This document shows, in pieces, positions 40,008 through 51,112 of a stretch of DNA of 64,000 nucleotides. The stretch's first letter is position 1; each line of letters starts with the position of its first letter. The notes beneath the pieces are model-generated. The model was given only the letters and a program-made list of their open reading frames with translations. It had not been told where the DNA came from and did not search any database. The position numbers and the translations under genes were made by a program. The DNA is taken from the NCBI GenBank assembly GCA_013398295.1, contig VZSF01008169.1:620001-684000 (forward strand), read 5' to 3'. This DNA comes from Chionis minor (lineage: Eukaryota; Chordata; Aves; Charadriiformes; Chionididae).

Positions 40008-40240
40008 AAAAAAAAAAAAAACAAAAACAAAAACCCAGCCCTTGAAAATTTATACGTAAAGTAGTTTTGATTATTTGTTGTGCTACATACAAATAAAATG
40101 TAAATCTTCACCCTAATTCATCATTCTGTTCTGGCATACAAACTAATACAGGGTGCCAAAGAGAGTTTTCCTTAGAAACAACATTGTAAAAAAAAAAAAA
40201 ACCACAAACAAACAACAACAAAGGAAAACCAAAACCCCCC
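40008..40240. repeat. A-rich low-complexity cluster
   Basis: A14 occurs at 40008-40021, followed by CAAAA-type repeats. A second A14 at about 40189-40202 runs into CAAA/CAAC-rich sequence and a short C run. Such AAAACAAAC tracts are common in bird introns. Confidence 0.8.
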
Positions 40241-41387
40241 AACAATATGCTACTAAAGCTTGCAGTCGGCTTGTTTAAGAACAACTAAATTCCTTCTTTC
40301 CAACACATCTGGGCATTCTACATGTACACTAACATCATGTCTAACTTTGCTGTAACAATAATTGTTCTGTGCTATGGAAATGTGTAACGGATTAACTAGT
40401 CTACGATCAAAAATTAATAACAAGATTTATTTTTTTTTCATTAAATACAAACCTAATTTTGCCAGGCAGTGCTTTGCTGATGACATTGAACCTTATGGTT
40501 TAAACTGACCCTCCCAATTAAAATTCAGATACTTGTGAATCTTTCATTTACACTTTACAGAGGAAAGGAAATAACTAGTAGAAGAGCTATTATTATCTCC
40601 AGATACAGTTTTAAAACTGGTAGAAAATTTTGCTGCTGAGGCACAAGTTGAGATCAGACTTACAAGTTTGACAGTTATAAAGAGGTATAGGTGCATGAAA
40701 GCAGCTGATCCGGAAGCAGGAATGCTATTGCTGTCTTTAGGGACAGAGTCATCAACCAGAGAGCCAGGACAGCATTTTAAGGGTATTTGGTTTTTTCATA
40801 TGCACTTGCTGCTTTTCAGAATATGGGAGAAACTGATGGGTAAGGAAAGAAAAAAAAACCCAAACAAAAAAAAAAACAAAAAAATGGAAAGACATTTGTA
40901 ACCAGCTTCAATGACAAAAATCCCTTGCCATAAAATTAGTTTTCTGAGAACGAAGAACATGTTGTTACCGCTGTTATTAATATTTGCATAGCTGTCAGAA
41001 GCCCAAGCTTTATGACTGCTTACTTCTTCAGGGACCACTGACCATTATTTGACATGCTGGCTACAGTCTGAGTTACTGCTTTACAATAAATGTTACAGCC
41101 CTCAAATTCCATTACCGGCGGACTCTGAATTACGTCTACTCTCAAAATAAAATAAAAATGAGCAGAAGCAAGTTAAGGGGCTTTGCCACATATTCTGTTC
41201 AGAAATCTAGCCTGTTTAAAACAACAGCATTTTCTCGGGGAGTCCTACTTACCAGATATATAAGACGTGGTACACCTAAAGTGTTGGGACTGTCAAACAC
41301 TCACACATAGGGGTGGTAAGTCTAGATGATAAATCACGTCCTGTTACTCTCTAATAACAAAGATACTTTATACAGGATTCTCTGGAA

Positions 41388-41578
41388 ATATAGAATGGTT
41401 TAGGTTAGAAGAGACCTAAAAGATGATCATCCAGTTCCAATCCCCCTGCCATGGGCAGGGACACCTCCCACTAGACCAGGTTGCTCAAAGCCCCATCCAA
41501 CCTGGTCTTGAACACTTCCAGGGATGGGACATCCACAGCTTCCCTGGGCAACCTGTTCCAGTGCCTCACGGGATGTAT
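41388..41578 (-). mobile_element. CR1 LINE 3'-end fragment
   Basis: On the plus strand it starts with the 3' end 'atatagaatggtttaggtta' and 'gaagagacctaaaagatgat'. It then shows 'aatccccctgccatgggcag', 'ctagaccaggttgctcaaag', 'cttgaacacttccagggatg' and 'gggcaacctgttccagtgcc'. This is a well preserved but 5' truncated minus-strand copy. The open frames at 41423-41702 are translations of it. Confidence 0.95.
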
Positions 41579-43299
41579 AAACTCCTGTGGCCTCTGCAAG
41601 TCTGGAACAGCTAAGCTTAAGGGTCTGTATTCATCCTTACTTTCCAGTCAACACTGCATTACAGGAAATGGAGGAAAAGCACATTATAAACTCTTCCAAT
41701 AATTCAATAGGAAATTATCCAACATCTGTGTGCCAGCGTAAACCTGCTACATACTTTTGAGAAAAACTGGTAGCTGTCCAACATTATACCCGCTAACCGG
41801 TCTATTTGTGGAAACAGCTCTAAGCTGAAGATGTCCTCTATCACCATCTTTCTAATGACCCCTTATGCAACTATGTCACTTTTCTGCTTCTCCTTTGATG
41901 TTAAGGAAGAAGAGATGCTCTAACTAAATAAAATGCTTTTAGCACCAGGAAATTTAAATGCAGTGTTTTCCCCTGAGGGTTGCAGAGCTCTCCTAGTGGC
42001 TGAGCACCCAGCTGTGTGCCCATGGCCATTACGGACAGAAGAAGGGTGCTGACTAATGGGAACCTAGAGTACATTTCTATAAAGAGAGCAGGACTTAATC
42101 TGAAACTGAAAATTTCCTACATGATTTCTATGGTTGGCAAGTAATTCACTGCTCTGCAGTGCTGAAGAACTTGTATTCTGAGGTCATTAGGCTCACCAGT
42201 GACAAAAATAAAATGGGTCACTGGGCAGTTGCTGGTGAAGAGTTAGCGCAGCAGCAGCATCTACAGCACATCTACAGGAAACCGTTGTATGGACACAACC
42301 ATCACGTACCCTTTTTCAAAGTCAGGAAATCATATTTCGAAAGAGGATATTTTGTGTTAGAATCACCAGGGATTTATGAAGATCTAGGAAAAAAACTCCA
42401 AGCTTGCTGAATAGGTAACATATAAAAGTACTTGAGGAAGCAACTGTGAGCCATTGATCCAAATAAACAATCTACCTGCTGGGATGTAGATTTTTTCTTT
42501 GCAGTCATGAAAATCTTGAGGAGAACTGAATGCTAAAATAGAGGTAATACAGGTGACTGACAGAAAAATGAAACTAAATGTCTTGTATAATGAGGAGTTC
42601 TGTTCCTTCTCCTATAGAAAATGAAAAGGTAAGAGCAGTAACTCCAACACCAACACTCAAACCTTCCCAATGAAAGACACAAGTAAGTAATCTTAGCTCC
42701 GGTGTCAGCAAAACAGAAGGCATAAAAAGAGAGTGGTGAAATGCGTATCGGTAACACAACTTGAAATATCAGTTGCAAGGGAAGTAAGGTCACTATTTCC
42801 TAAGAAATCATTCTTTACATAATCTATTCTTGACAAGTCACAATGAATAATGTAAATACAGGAGGCTAATACTCAGATTGTATTTGAAAAATGCTAGATG
42901 TGCTGAGTATTTACTCCTCTCCAAAAGTATTGTGTAAAAGGCATGTGCCAAATTTCATGTTGCTATCTCACCTATTCCTACGAACAGAGTACCTGTCAAG
43001 GCAGCCACAGTAATTTCCTTAGCTCTAATGGGATTAAATGAAACCTTCAGTACTGTGTTGGTATTAAATATCACTATGGTTTCGACTAACATGATCTGAC
43101 CAATGCAGCGTGACTGCATGAGTGGAAAGGACTACAGTGCAAATAGTTTGGTGTCTAAGACCATTTATGCACAGGCTGCTCCTGTGACATCCAAAGCCCT
43201 GCACTAGGACACAGAGATAACTCTCTAATCACCACCAAAAGGCAAAGGTGGCTAATTCAGGAAACTACTTTTTAGACCATTTGAAAATTAATTCAGAAA
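41579..43299. other. AT-rich intron, nothing recognised
   Basis: No exon or repeat was identified. The 83-aa plus frame at 42159-42410 and the overlapping minus frames at 42533-42793 lack family features. Confidence 0.55.
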
Positions 43300-43636
43300 C
43301 AGAATCAGAGAATGTTAAGGTCTGGAAGGGACCTCTGGAGATCATCTGGTCCAACCTCCCTGCCAGAGCAGGTCCACCTACAGCAGGTTGCACAGGGTGG
43401 CGTCCAGGCAGGTTTGGAATGTCATCAGTGTCGGAGACCCCACCACCTCTCTGGGCAGCCTGTTCCAGTGCTCTGCCATCCTCAAAGGAAAGAAGTTCCT
43501 CCTCATGTTGAGATGGAACTCCCTATATTCAAGTTTGTACCCATTGCCCCTTGTCCTATCACTGGGCACCACTGAAAAAAGACTGCCACCGTCCTCCTGG
43601 CACACTCCCTTTAAGTATTTGTAGACCATCTAGAAG
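43300..43636 (-). mobile_element. CR1 LINE 3'-end fragment (about 337 bp)
   Basis: The plus strand begins 'agaatcagagaatgttaagg' with 'tctggaagggacctctggag' and 'atcatctggtccaacctccc'. It goes on with 'caggttgcacagggtggcgt' and 'tctgggcagcctgttccagt'. On the minus strand the frame at 43378-43629 keeps the CR1 ORF2 C-terminal phrases [40 protein letters not shown] and [10 protein letters not shown], without a stop. This is a younger-looking fragment than those at 30-35 kb. It belongs to a different subfamily from the 10.3/23.2 kb type. Confidence 0.97.
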
Positions 43637-45902
43637 AGTTCCCCATCCCGAACCAGAACTTGAATCCATCATCAGTATCTTGACTCTCCCGAAGTGTTCT
43701 TTCATCAGTATAAGAGTAACATAATTTTTGTAAGAATTATTGTCCTTTAAATGGACACTCTCTAATACAGTAATAGACTGACATCAACCACTTTTGCATA
43801 ATTTGAAGATGAAATCTGGTATGCTAAGAGATGTAGACATAGAAGATCATAAACATTAGAACTGTGAGCACATTCAGCCTTGGAACCTTCAGCCTCTGCA
43901 CAGGGATGAACCATGACTTCCTCTCTCTTAACGCTAAGTCACAGGAAGGCTCATATTTTTTAAATTTCTATAATATACAGAATTGCAAAGTTAACATATA
44001 AAACCAAACTTGTTTTCTCTGAAAAGTTTCCTACTCCATTTATCATTTGAAGATCTTATCTAATGCTAGAGCACCAAACATAAGAAATCTGTACAGGTAA
44101 TGTGAACTTCACATATTTCCTTGGAAAAGAACAAATCACAGCATAAAAATGTTGAGAGCTAAATAATAATCTTGTTGATTTAGGAAGGCAAATACAGAGG
44201 ACAATATTAACATTCTGAAACAGTTTCCGTAATTGGACCTTAGCATTCCTTTTCCACTGCATGAAATTGGGGTGACTTAATTTCTAGATGGAAAAAGTTT
44301 TATGAAAGATTAGAAGGACAGAAAAGGAACACAATACTCAAGAACAACCATCTCTGAGACAGAACTGTCTAGACTGACGAATTTCAACGTGCCTCAAAAA
44401 TAAATTAAAAAAAAATCTGTGCACCTGTGGCAGATAAGGGAAAGTCTGACTAAAAAAAAGAAAGAAGGGATGTAACCGGTGATCAGGGATTCCCTTCATC
44501 AAGCATTAAAACACGTTGCAGTTAAGGTGTTACGCTGCAGTGGAAACAGCCCAAGAAGGAGCTGCTGACATCTGACAAAGAGCAGATCATCTTAGAAATA
44601 CATCACCTTAATAACATTTGTCTTACAATGATGATATAGGCACCTTCCCATCTTAAAGGTGAAAGGAGTGTGTAATGCATTTACAGCTTAAATTGCTTCA
44701 TGGGTTTGCTTAGGAAAGCTATTTGGCAACCTAAGTTTTTCTATCCTTAGAAAGTGGGATTGGCAAGCCAAAAAAATAACCCTAATATGAAGAGTAAAAG
44801 CAGTTAACCTTCAGTGTGTGGGGTTTTTAAATATATAATAGCGTATGCATAAATTTTAATAAGTTGTACAAATCCACCCTTCGACACTGTGTAACGAACA
44901 TTTAGAGTTAACTTTCATGTACAATTAAGAAAAGTTTAGCTTTAATTAATACAATACAAGAATAACATTTCTCTGCCAGTTTACTTAGAAGATGACTGCT
45001 TTAATCCAGGAGCCTCCTCAGCAGATGACTTTATCTCATATACACACACACACACACACGTGCACAACAGGCTCTGAATTTTACAAAAACAGGGGCAGGG
45101 GGTAAAATCCGTACCATATTTGTAATTATGGTTAACTGGCAAGGAATTTGAACTTGTTCCGGTTTCCTGAGCAAATCACTAGGAATTATGAAATTTTATT
45201 ATCATTTTAACAATTTATTTTTTATGAATTAATTCCATAAGGGAGCAATAGCCAAAAGCTGGTCATCTATATAAAGAGCTCCTTGATTGGTGCAGGGGAC
45301 ATTGCTTTTACAAATGCAGCGATAGTAATGGTAACTATAAATATTACTGAAACTTCAGGGGGAAAAAATCCAAACCAAGGGTCATTGCATTGATTTTTTC
45401 GAGTCTGCCACTGCACAGTATCTCACTATTCCACAAAATACTCAGTGAAATTGATTTCAATGAAGTTAAAGATGAAAATAAATTCTAACTAAATACACTT
45501 AGTGTTAACTGATAGTTTTAATATTGCAATATGATCTAAACATTCAACCTTTAAGAAAATCAGAGGCTAAAAAAGCTAACGATTAATGAAAGATGACACA
45601 CAAATATCTAGGTAACTACATAATTAGGTACCTTGCATGCCCTCTTGTGTATACATCTAAATGCATAAGAGATATTACAAATAAACATTTATGTTCAATA
45701 ATTTTAACTTCAGATTTTAAAATGACAGTCTGAAGTCTGATTCACTACTGAAAGCACAAACATCATAATGTAATTCTCATACACAGAAAATATAGCATGC
45801 AAACAATACTTTTTCTATACTTTCTGTACAAGTGAAAACATGAAATTCAATGTAAAGCTAAGATGTCACGATCTCTATAAAGCACAAGAGAGTCATACTA
45901 AC
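43637..45902. other. Intron directly downstream of the third ATRNL1 exon
   Basis: AT-rich, with an (AC)9 microsatellite at 45042-45059. No further exon with a transmembrane-coding frame was found on the minus strand. Confidence 0.6.
45042..45059. repeat. (AC)9 microsatellite
   Basis: Nine uninterrupted AC units occur on the plus strand, flanked by TAT and GTGC. It is probably polymorphic. Confidence 0.95.
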
Positions 45903-46060
45903 CTGTATTTTGATTGGCCAGGAGAAATTGCTGACATAGACATAGAAAGTGATGTTTGGGTTGCTCCGAAAGTTAAATTTTTCACAGGAAAAGCTGTCTC
46001 TGTATTCCTTAATATTAGCCTTAGAAACAACAGGAATCTCTTCTCCAGATATTGTTCCAG
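45903..46060 (-). CDS. ATRNL1: ATRNL1 exon, juxtamembrane ectodomain (third of three)
   Basis: This 158-nt exon starts with the last two bases of a split Ala codon and ends in phase 0 after 52 full codons. The translation includes GTISGEEIPVVSK, IKEYRDSFSCEKFNFRS and NITFYVYVSNFSWPIKIQ, which is the conserved attractin-family segment immediately before the transmembrane helix. Two further sequons are present (Asn-Ile-Thr and Asn-Phe-Ser). The acceptor is TTTTTTCTAG and the donor is CAG|GTTAGT, a slightly weaker donor than those of the two upstream exons. The preceding intron is 1,212 bp. The next coding exon should begin with Ile-Ala-Phe-Ser-Gln and carry the membrane span. I did not find it in the remaining 45.9 kb, implying a very long intron. 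A single Cys in this exon could be unpaired or disulphide-bonded elsewhere. Confidence 0.94.
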
Positions 46061-47272
46061 CTAGAAAAAAACATATGCAAATATATATATATTTATAAAA
46101 ACTATTAATCATCATTAAAGGTGCCAAAGAAAATTCGCACAAGAAACTTAAATTCTTTAATTACTTTTGGTGTCTTCATTCTGTAACTTTAATAACCCTT
46201 TATTGTGGTTTACATGGCACATGAGGTGTATTTCATATACGTACAGAGAATTCACAGAAACTCTTTCACTGGTTTCAAAAGTTTGTGAACAAATAGTAAA
46301 GTTGACAGAAGTTACATGAATTTTAGAAGAAAATTCTTATTGTCAGCTAAGCAGATAATATGCTTTCCTCTAGTAATTTACATTCAAATTCAATAAAAAC
46401 TCATAGATTAATAAAGCTTGTAAGTGAATTTGTCTACATCTTACGTGACTGCGGTAGAGTTTAAATTGTTCACTAAAGCTTTAATAAACATGTATCCTTT
46501 TTTGCGAATGCATGGGTGACTGCTAAGTTAAAATAAAGGAATAAATAGAATTTACTAACAATGGTATGTTAAAATACTTTAGGATTATATTGATGAAGTA
46601 ATTCGTGAGTTTATGTGAGACAAACTCTGAACCTTCTTTAAAAAGACTTTTTTTAAAAAAATTTTAGTCCAATTTCATTTTAAGCATCGTGCTTCTCCTT
46701 GGATGTGTTTTCAGAAAGTCAATAGAACCAATTCAGAGAAACTGTCTAAATAAAGCTTTTCTTCCTTTTTCTCAAAACAAAGAAAAGTAATGGGGTTCAA
46801 AGTTGGAGAAAAATAGATAAGCAGCTCCTTTTATCAGCATACACAGAAGAACTTCATTGTTTGATATCAATGTTAAGGTTAATAATTAAATTTTTAGCTT
46901 CAACACTGAAACAAAGAAATAAAATCTCAGTCTCTGCAGTAGTTAAGGAAGCAATTTATCTTAATTAAAATCACAACATTTCAAAACACTATCATTTTAA
47001 AAATTTAAATAGACTACAAGCTTTTCCTACCAAAGTAATTTTAATTGAATAGGAGAGAAATTTAACATATTAATGAAGCTTTGTTCAGATTGCAAATTAT
47101 CATCTAAGGTTTAAATAATATAATTAATAATGGCATAATGATAATGGCAAAAGAACACATTTAATAAAGTTTTATTATAAAAATCAGCAACAAAGAGACA
47201 ATCAGGTTAAAATAGCTTAAAGGATCATGAAATCATATGGGAAAAAGTCATCATATCAAAATTTACCCTCAC
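46061..47272 (-). other. ATRNL1: Short ATRNL1 intron (1,212 bp, phase 1)
   Basis: This interval is bounded by GTGAGG and TTTCTAG in transcript sense. It is AT-rich throughout, with a short AT dinucleotide run at about 46080-46092 close to the acceptor. I recognise no repeat family. Confidence 0.85.
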
Positions 47273-47351
47273 CTGTAGAGCCAATAGACCATGTAATATT
47301 GAGGTTGAAGTTGTTCGATGCGTTAATTGATATATCCAAATTTTTATTTGA
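47273..47351 (-). CDS. ATRNL1: ATRNL1 exon, membrane-proximal ectodomain (second of three)
   Basis: This 79-nt exon is 26 codons plus one base. It starts in phase 0 and ends in phase 1, continuing exactly from the exon at 47992-48086. The translation begins SNKNLDISINAS and ends NITWSIGST, matching ATRNL1. It carries two N-glycosylation sequons, Asn-Ala-Ser and Asn-Ile-Thr, consistent with an extracellular location. The acceptor is a T-rich tract ending TATGTAG and the donor is ACAG|GTGAGG on the minus strand. The intron separating it from the previous exon is only 640 bp. There are no stops, indels or odd codons, so the gene looks functional here. Confidence 0.93.
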
Positions 47352-47991
47352 CTACATAAAAAAAAATATTGAAGTTAGCAAAAATATATCAGAATGTATT
47401 GAATATAACTCTATTGCACATAACTTAATACAGCCTTTTAATAATCTTCCATTTTTCATTTTAAACATAAATAGAAATGATAATAATTCAGAGCCAAAGG
47501 CAATCCTCTCCTTTGTTTCAGTAAGAGCAGGGTACAAGTAAGCATGTAACTACACCAGATGCCTTTTCAGATTGTGATAAAAATGAAATAATTTTCTTTA
47601 TAAAACTAAAGAGAAAATATATGGCAAATGGCTACACTTTAATTGCAATCCAAACATTACTTTTCTTATCTGCTAATAAAAATTTCTGAACTGAAGGGTA
47701 TACTCCTCTAATTCACCTCAGGAAGATACTAAAACTTGTTATTCATGGGAGCAACAATAAAATAAACCAGCTGATAATTTTTTTTGAGTATGAGTTGACC
47801 TGAAGTACATCTACCACTGAGAAAGTTTTTCTTTCAATGAATGCACTGGAATAATTTACAGTCTTCAAAAAGACTTGCAATATTTCTAATAGCTTATAAG
47901 CACTTGGGAAACCTTTAATCGTGGTCAAATACAATGGAAATCTTAATCATGATGCTCCAAAACTTGTCTAAAGTTAATAATATTTTCTCAC
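47352..47991 (-). other. ATRNL1: Short ATRNL1 intron (640 bp, phase 0)
   Basis: This interval is bounded by GTGAGA on the 5' side and TATGTAG on the 3' side in transcript sense. It is AT-rich, with no recognisable mobile element or RNA gene. Confidence 0.85.
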
Positions 47992-48086
47992 CTGTTCCGG
48001 ATTTGCTATGAAGTTTATGGCAGTGTGATGGCGATCATCTTCTTGTAATAAGCTGAAGGTAAACTGGTAATCAATCAAAAGGCTGT
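47992..48086 (-). CDS. ATRNL1: ATRNL1 exon, membrane-proximal ectodomain (first of three)
   Basis: This 95-nt internal exon of attractin-like 1 encodes the start of the segment between the laminin-EGF repeats and the transmembrane helix. Translation after a 2-nt split codon begins SLLIDYQFTFSLLQEDD and ends IANPEQ (31 full codons), which I recognise as ATRNL1. The paralogue ATRN differs at several of these positions, for example Ser-Gln in place of Leu-Gln and Tyr-Tyr in place of His-His. The acceptor is CCCACAG and the donor is CAG|GTGAGA, both read on the minus strand. The upstream intron is phase 1, so the split codon probably completes the second Tyr of the preceding Cys-Tyr-Tyr. The downstream intron is phase 0. 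ATRNL1 is a single-pass type I membrane protein with CUB, Kelch, C-type lectin, PSI and EGF modules. The family is linked to melanocortin-receptor signalling. The closest alternative is ATRN itself. Confidence 0.92.
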
Positions 48087-49520
48087 CTGTGGGCAAAACA
48101 GTAATTAAAAATAATAAAATAGACGCAAATGTATACACATTAACAATATGTTACGCAAGCACCTAAAAATTTACCATTCAATTTTAAAAAGCGTGGAGTA
48201 ATCTACAAGTCAGGATTTTTCACAGGCATTTCACCATTAAAATATTTGCACTATAATGTCTTGAAGCAACAAAAAAAAAACCACCCTAAATGAAGTAGTA
48301 ACAAAAAAAAAAAGAAAAGAAAAATAACTAAATTAAGAAAAAGACTCTATCATGGAGTCAGAGCAGCAATTACACATAACTTAAAATCATCATTCTTTGT
48401 AAAGTAATTATTCAAAAATAAAGTATCAAGTATTGTTAGAGTGTTATCAGTTCTCTAATTTTACTCTAAAATAATTATTCAAACATTTTGTTCAAAATGC
48501 ATTTAAATATCTCGGTTTTACAGTCATACCCTTTACTGTGTTGTATAAATGGTTTACATAGCTACATTGCTGTAACATTATAGAATTACTAGGTTTAAAA
48601 ATTTTGGGGAAAAAGTTGCCTCTACAGCAAAACTCTATAGTATGAAGGCATGACACTATAGTAAATAACATTGCTAATAATGGCACAGTGGAATTTTGCA
48701 TAGAAATTATGTGACCACCAAGCACATCCTTTCTTATTTGCCAGAATTGTAAGAGATTCTGTAAGTGGCAAGTGACACAAACTTTTCATACAAAAGAAAC
48801 AATTTGCAGTTTAGTACTGACTCAAAAAGACTATATTTCCCTACCCAATGATACTTGTTTTTACACATTTTTCTTTCAACCTGTGAAAGAATGGAGTCTG
48901 CCAGGCAGTTGCTGTTCACGGCATTTCTGCCACCGCACACTAGCAGCACTGTCCTGACTGCCCAAAGTTGGCAGAGGTGCAGAAGGGAGAAATGGCCATC
49001 CTCAAATGACCCAAACCATGATTAACCCTTCCTGGAAGGAGCACAAAATGGCCGGGATAAGTCAGAAGATGGAAGTTTTGAGCTATCCCATTGTGTCCCT
49101 GAAGCTGGAGGAATGAGATTAACCTTTAGTCAGGTCATAGCACTAGGAATGGCTGAAAAGGAACTTGATCCTAGTGAACAATTTTGAAGCTCTATTTTGA
49201 TCCCTCTGTTGATGACATTCTACTAGTCACCAACACCACACAGGCAGTGTGTTACAAATAAAAAAATGTGATCATAAAAACAAAATCAGTTAATACAAAG
49301 ATAGTACAAGATTAAGTCAAAGCAGGAAAAAGCTGTGTCAGCCTTCTGTTGGACTCAATAGTTCGCTTACTGCTGACAATCACCTTTTCTGTAGCAACAC
49401 ATCATCTGAAAAAATACTCTGTTGTATCCCATGGGAAGCCTGACAGAAGGAGAAAAAAAGCTTACTGGTCAATGAAGCATGAACAGAGCCTACTGTGTTG
49501 TCTTAATAGTTAAAGAAAAA

Positions 49521-49643
49521 TGTTGTTTGTTTTTTGTTTGATTGGGTTTGTTCTTTGTTTTGGGGTTTCTTTGTGTTTGGTTTTTGGTTGGTTGTTCGGG
49601 GGTTTTTTTGTTGTTGTTGTTCTTATTGTTTTGGGGTTTTTTT
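49521..49643. repeat. T/G-rich low-complexity tract with several G runs
   Basis: About 120 bp made almost only of T and G, with GGG, GGGG, GGGGG and GGGG runs separated by T-rich spacers and a GTT repeat (about 49609-49620). On the transcribed strand it is C/A-rich. It resembles the tail-like A/C tracts seen at 40 kb, inverted. Confidence 0.88.
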
Positions 49644-51060
49644 ACACTGAATGTGGAAAGAAAATTATAAAATAAAGGAATTACATGAAAGGAATTACCA
49701 CGAACTTTACAGCTGAAAAGTTCACTCTATTATTAGCCACCACAGTTACATTATTCAAATAAGTTGATCTAGATGTCTCATATAATGAGATTTGATCAGG
49801 TATTTGCAAGCTTATGAGGGCAAAAGATGAATAAATTTAAACTAAAAGACTCCATTTATTTATTAATATTACTCTATGCTTCTTAACTATGCTAATCTAA
49901 TTAATAAAGTCTCATTGACTCTGTTAGTGTGCCCTGTCTACGTATTTAACAGTAAAATTACCATTGCACTAGAACATCTTTAAAGGTAGCAGGACAGCAA
50001 AAGATGGCAAGTAGAGATTGACCCCTATTAAAGGGATTAATAAACCCTGTAATAATCATGAGTAGCAAGGCCAAAGGGCTAGGAATACTATACAGATATG
50101 CTAAATCTCCTGATCTGGTCAACTTGGGGTCCCATGAAATACAAATGACTGCTTTAGCATGAATCTTTGCAGGCTTATTGTCATTGTATGGTGGACTAGC
50201 ATCACTGCATGTAGTCCCCTACAGAAATCCTGGCTACTGCAAAGGATACGAGGTACATGAAGCAGCATAGAAAAACCTTCTGGATGAGATATTGTTGATT
50301 TGCTCACAATATAGAGAAAAATGACTATTTAAAAATGCCATAGTCTTCCTCTAAGCCCGGATTGTGCCCTCACAGAGATAGAGAGTATCAGCCAATAAAC
50401 AGCAATGATATATACCCAAGATGTCATCACAAGGCAAAATTGGGAACAGACAAAGGACTCATCTCCCAGTCATATATGAACGAACAGATTTCCTGCATAA
50501 AAGTTAAAAACATTTCATATTACTTAAAACATGCTCTTAAAATAATATGACTGCTTTTTTCCTGGAGTTTTGTTCTTGCTGTTATTTTGTTGTTGTTTTG
50601 TTTACTTTTTCATTTATGTTTTATTTGCCAAAAGCTAAGAAAATAGGAACTCGTTTTTCAATGAATGCAGGGAAAGTCCTTACATAGATAAAAGATTTTA
50701 AACTATACAGTTCCTCTTAACGTTACCATCCATAACAAGTCCAAAAAATACTTCCACTTTTTTTTTTTTACTACATTTTTACCTACAATACTGTTGAAAC
50801 AGTAAATCATGAAAAACAGTAACAGTCGACACCTTTTATACAGTAACGTGTAGCACCTTTTATCTCAGGATATCCCAAAGTATTTTGTGGTGTTATTAAG
50901 CAGTAATCACTCCATTAATAGTACCGAAGGTAGTTATATACGCCACACAGTAGCCATTATCTCCTCTGTAGTACTCAGAGCCTTGAACACCACAGCTTGT
51001 GTTATTCAAGAAGAGTTCTGAGAGCCAACACATGGAACTCACCCTGGGACTCTTCAAAGG

Positions 51061-51112
51061 TGCCAAAGGACCTTTAACTTATGCCAAACGACCTTTAACT
51101 TATGCCAAACCA
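51061..51112. repeat. 21-bp tandem duplication, about 2.5 copies
   Basis: TGCCAAAGGACCTTTAACTT (51061-51080, plus A) is followed by the same unit with one change (TGCCAAACGACC...) at 51082-51102, and a partial third unit TGCCAAACCA. One mismatch separates the two full copies. Confidence 0.93.

Larger units (their letters stand above)
35523..41387. other. About 5.9 kb of AT-rich intron with A/T tracts
   Basis: No exon or identifiable mobile element was found. A GC-richer patch at about 36430-36960 stands out but matches nothing I know. T-rich (39204-39238) and A-rich (40008-40040, 40189-40235, 40849-40885) low-complexity tracts occur toward the right end. Confidence 0.55.

Noticed and set aside
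47227..47541. 104-codon plus-strand frame
   Set aside because: It is antisense to the ATRNL1 exon at 47273-47351 and shows no independent coding features.
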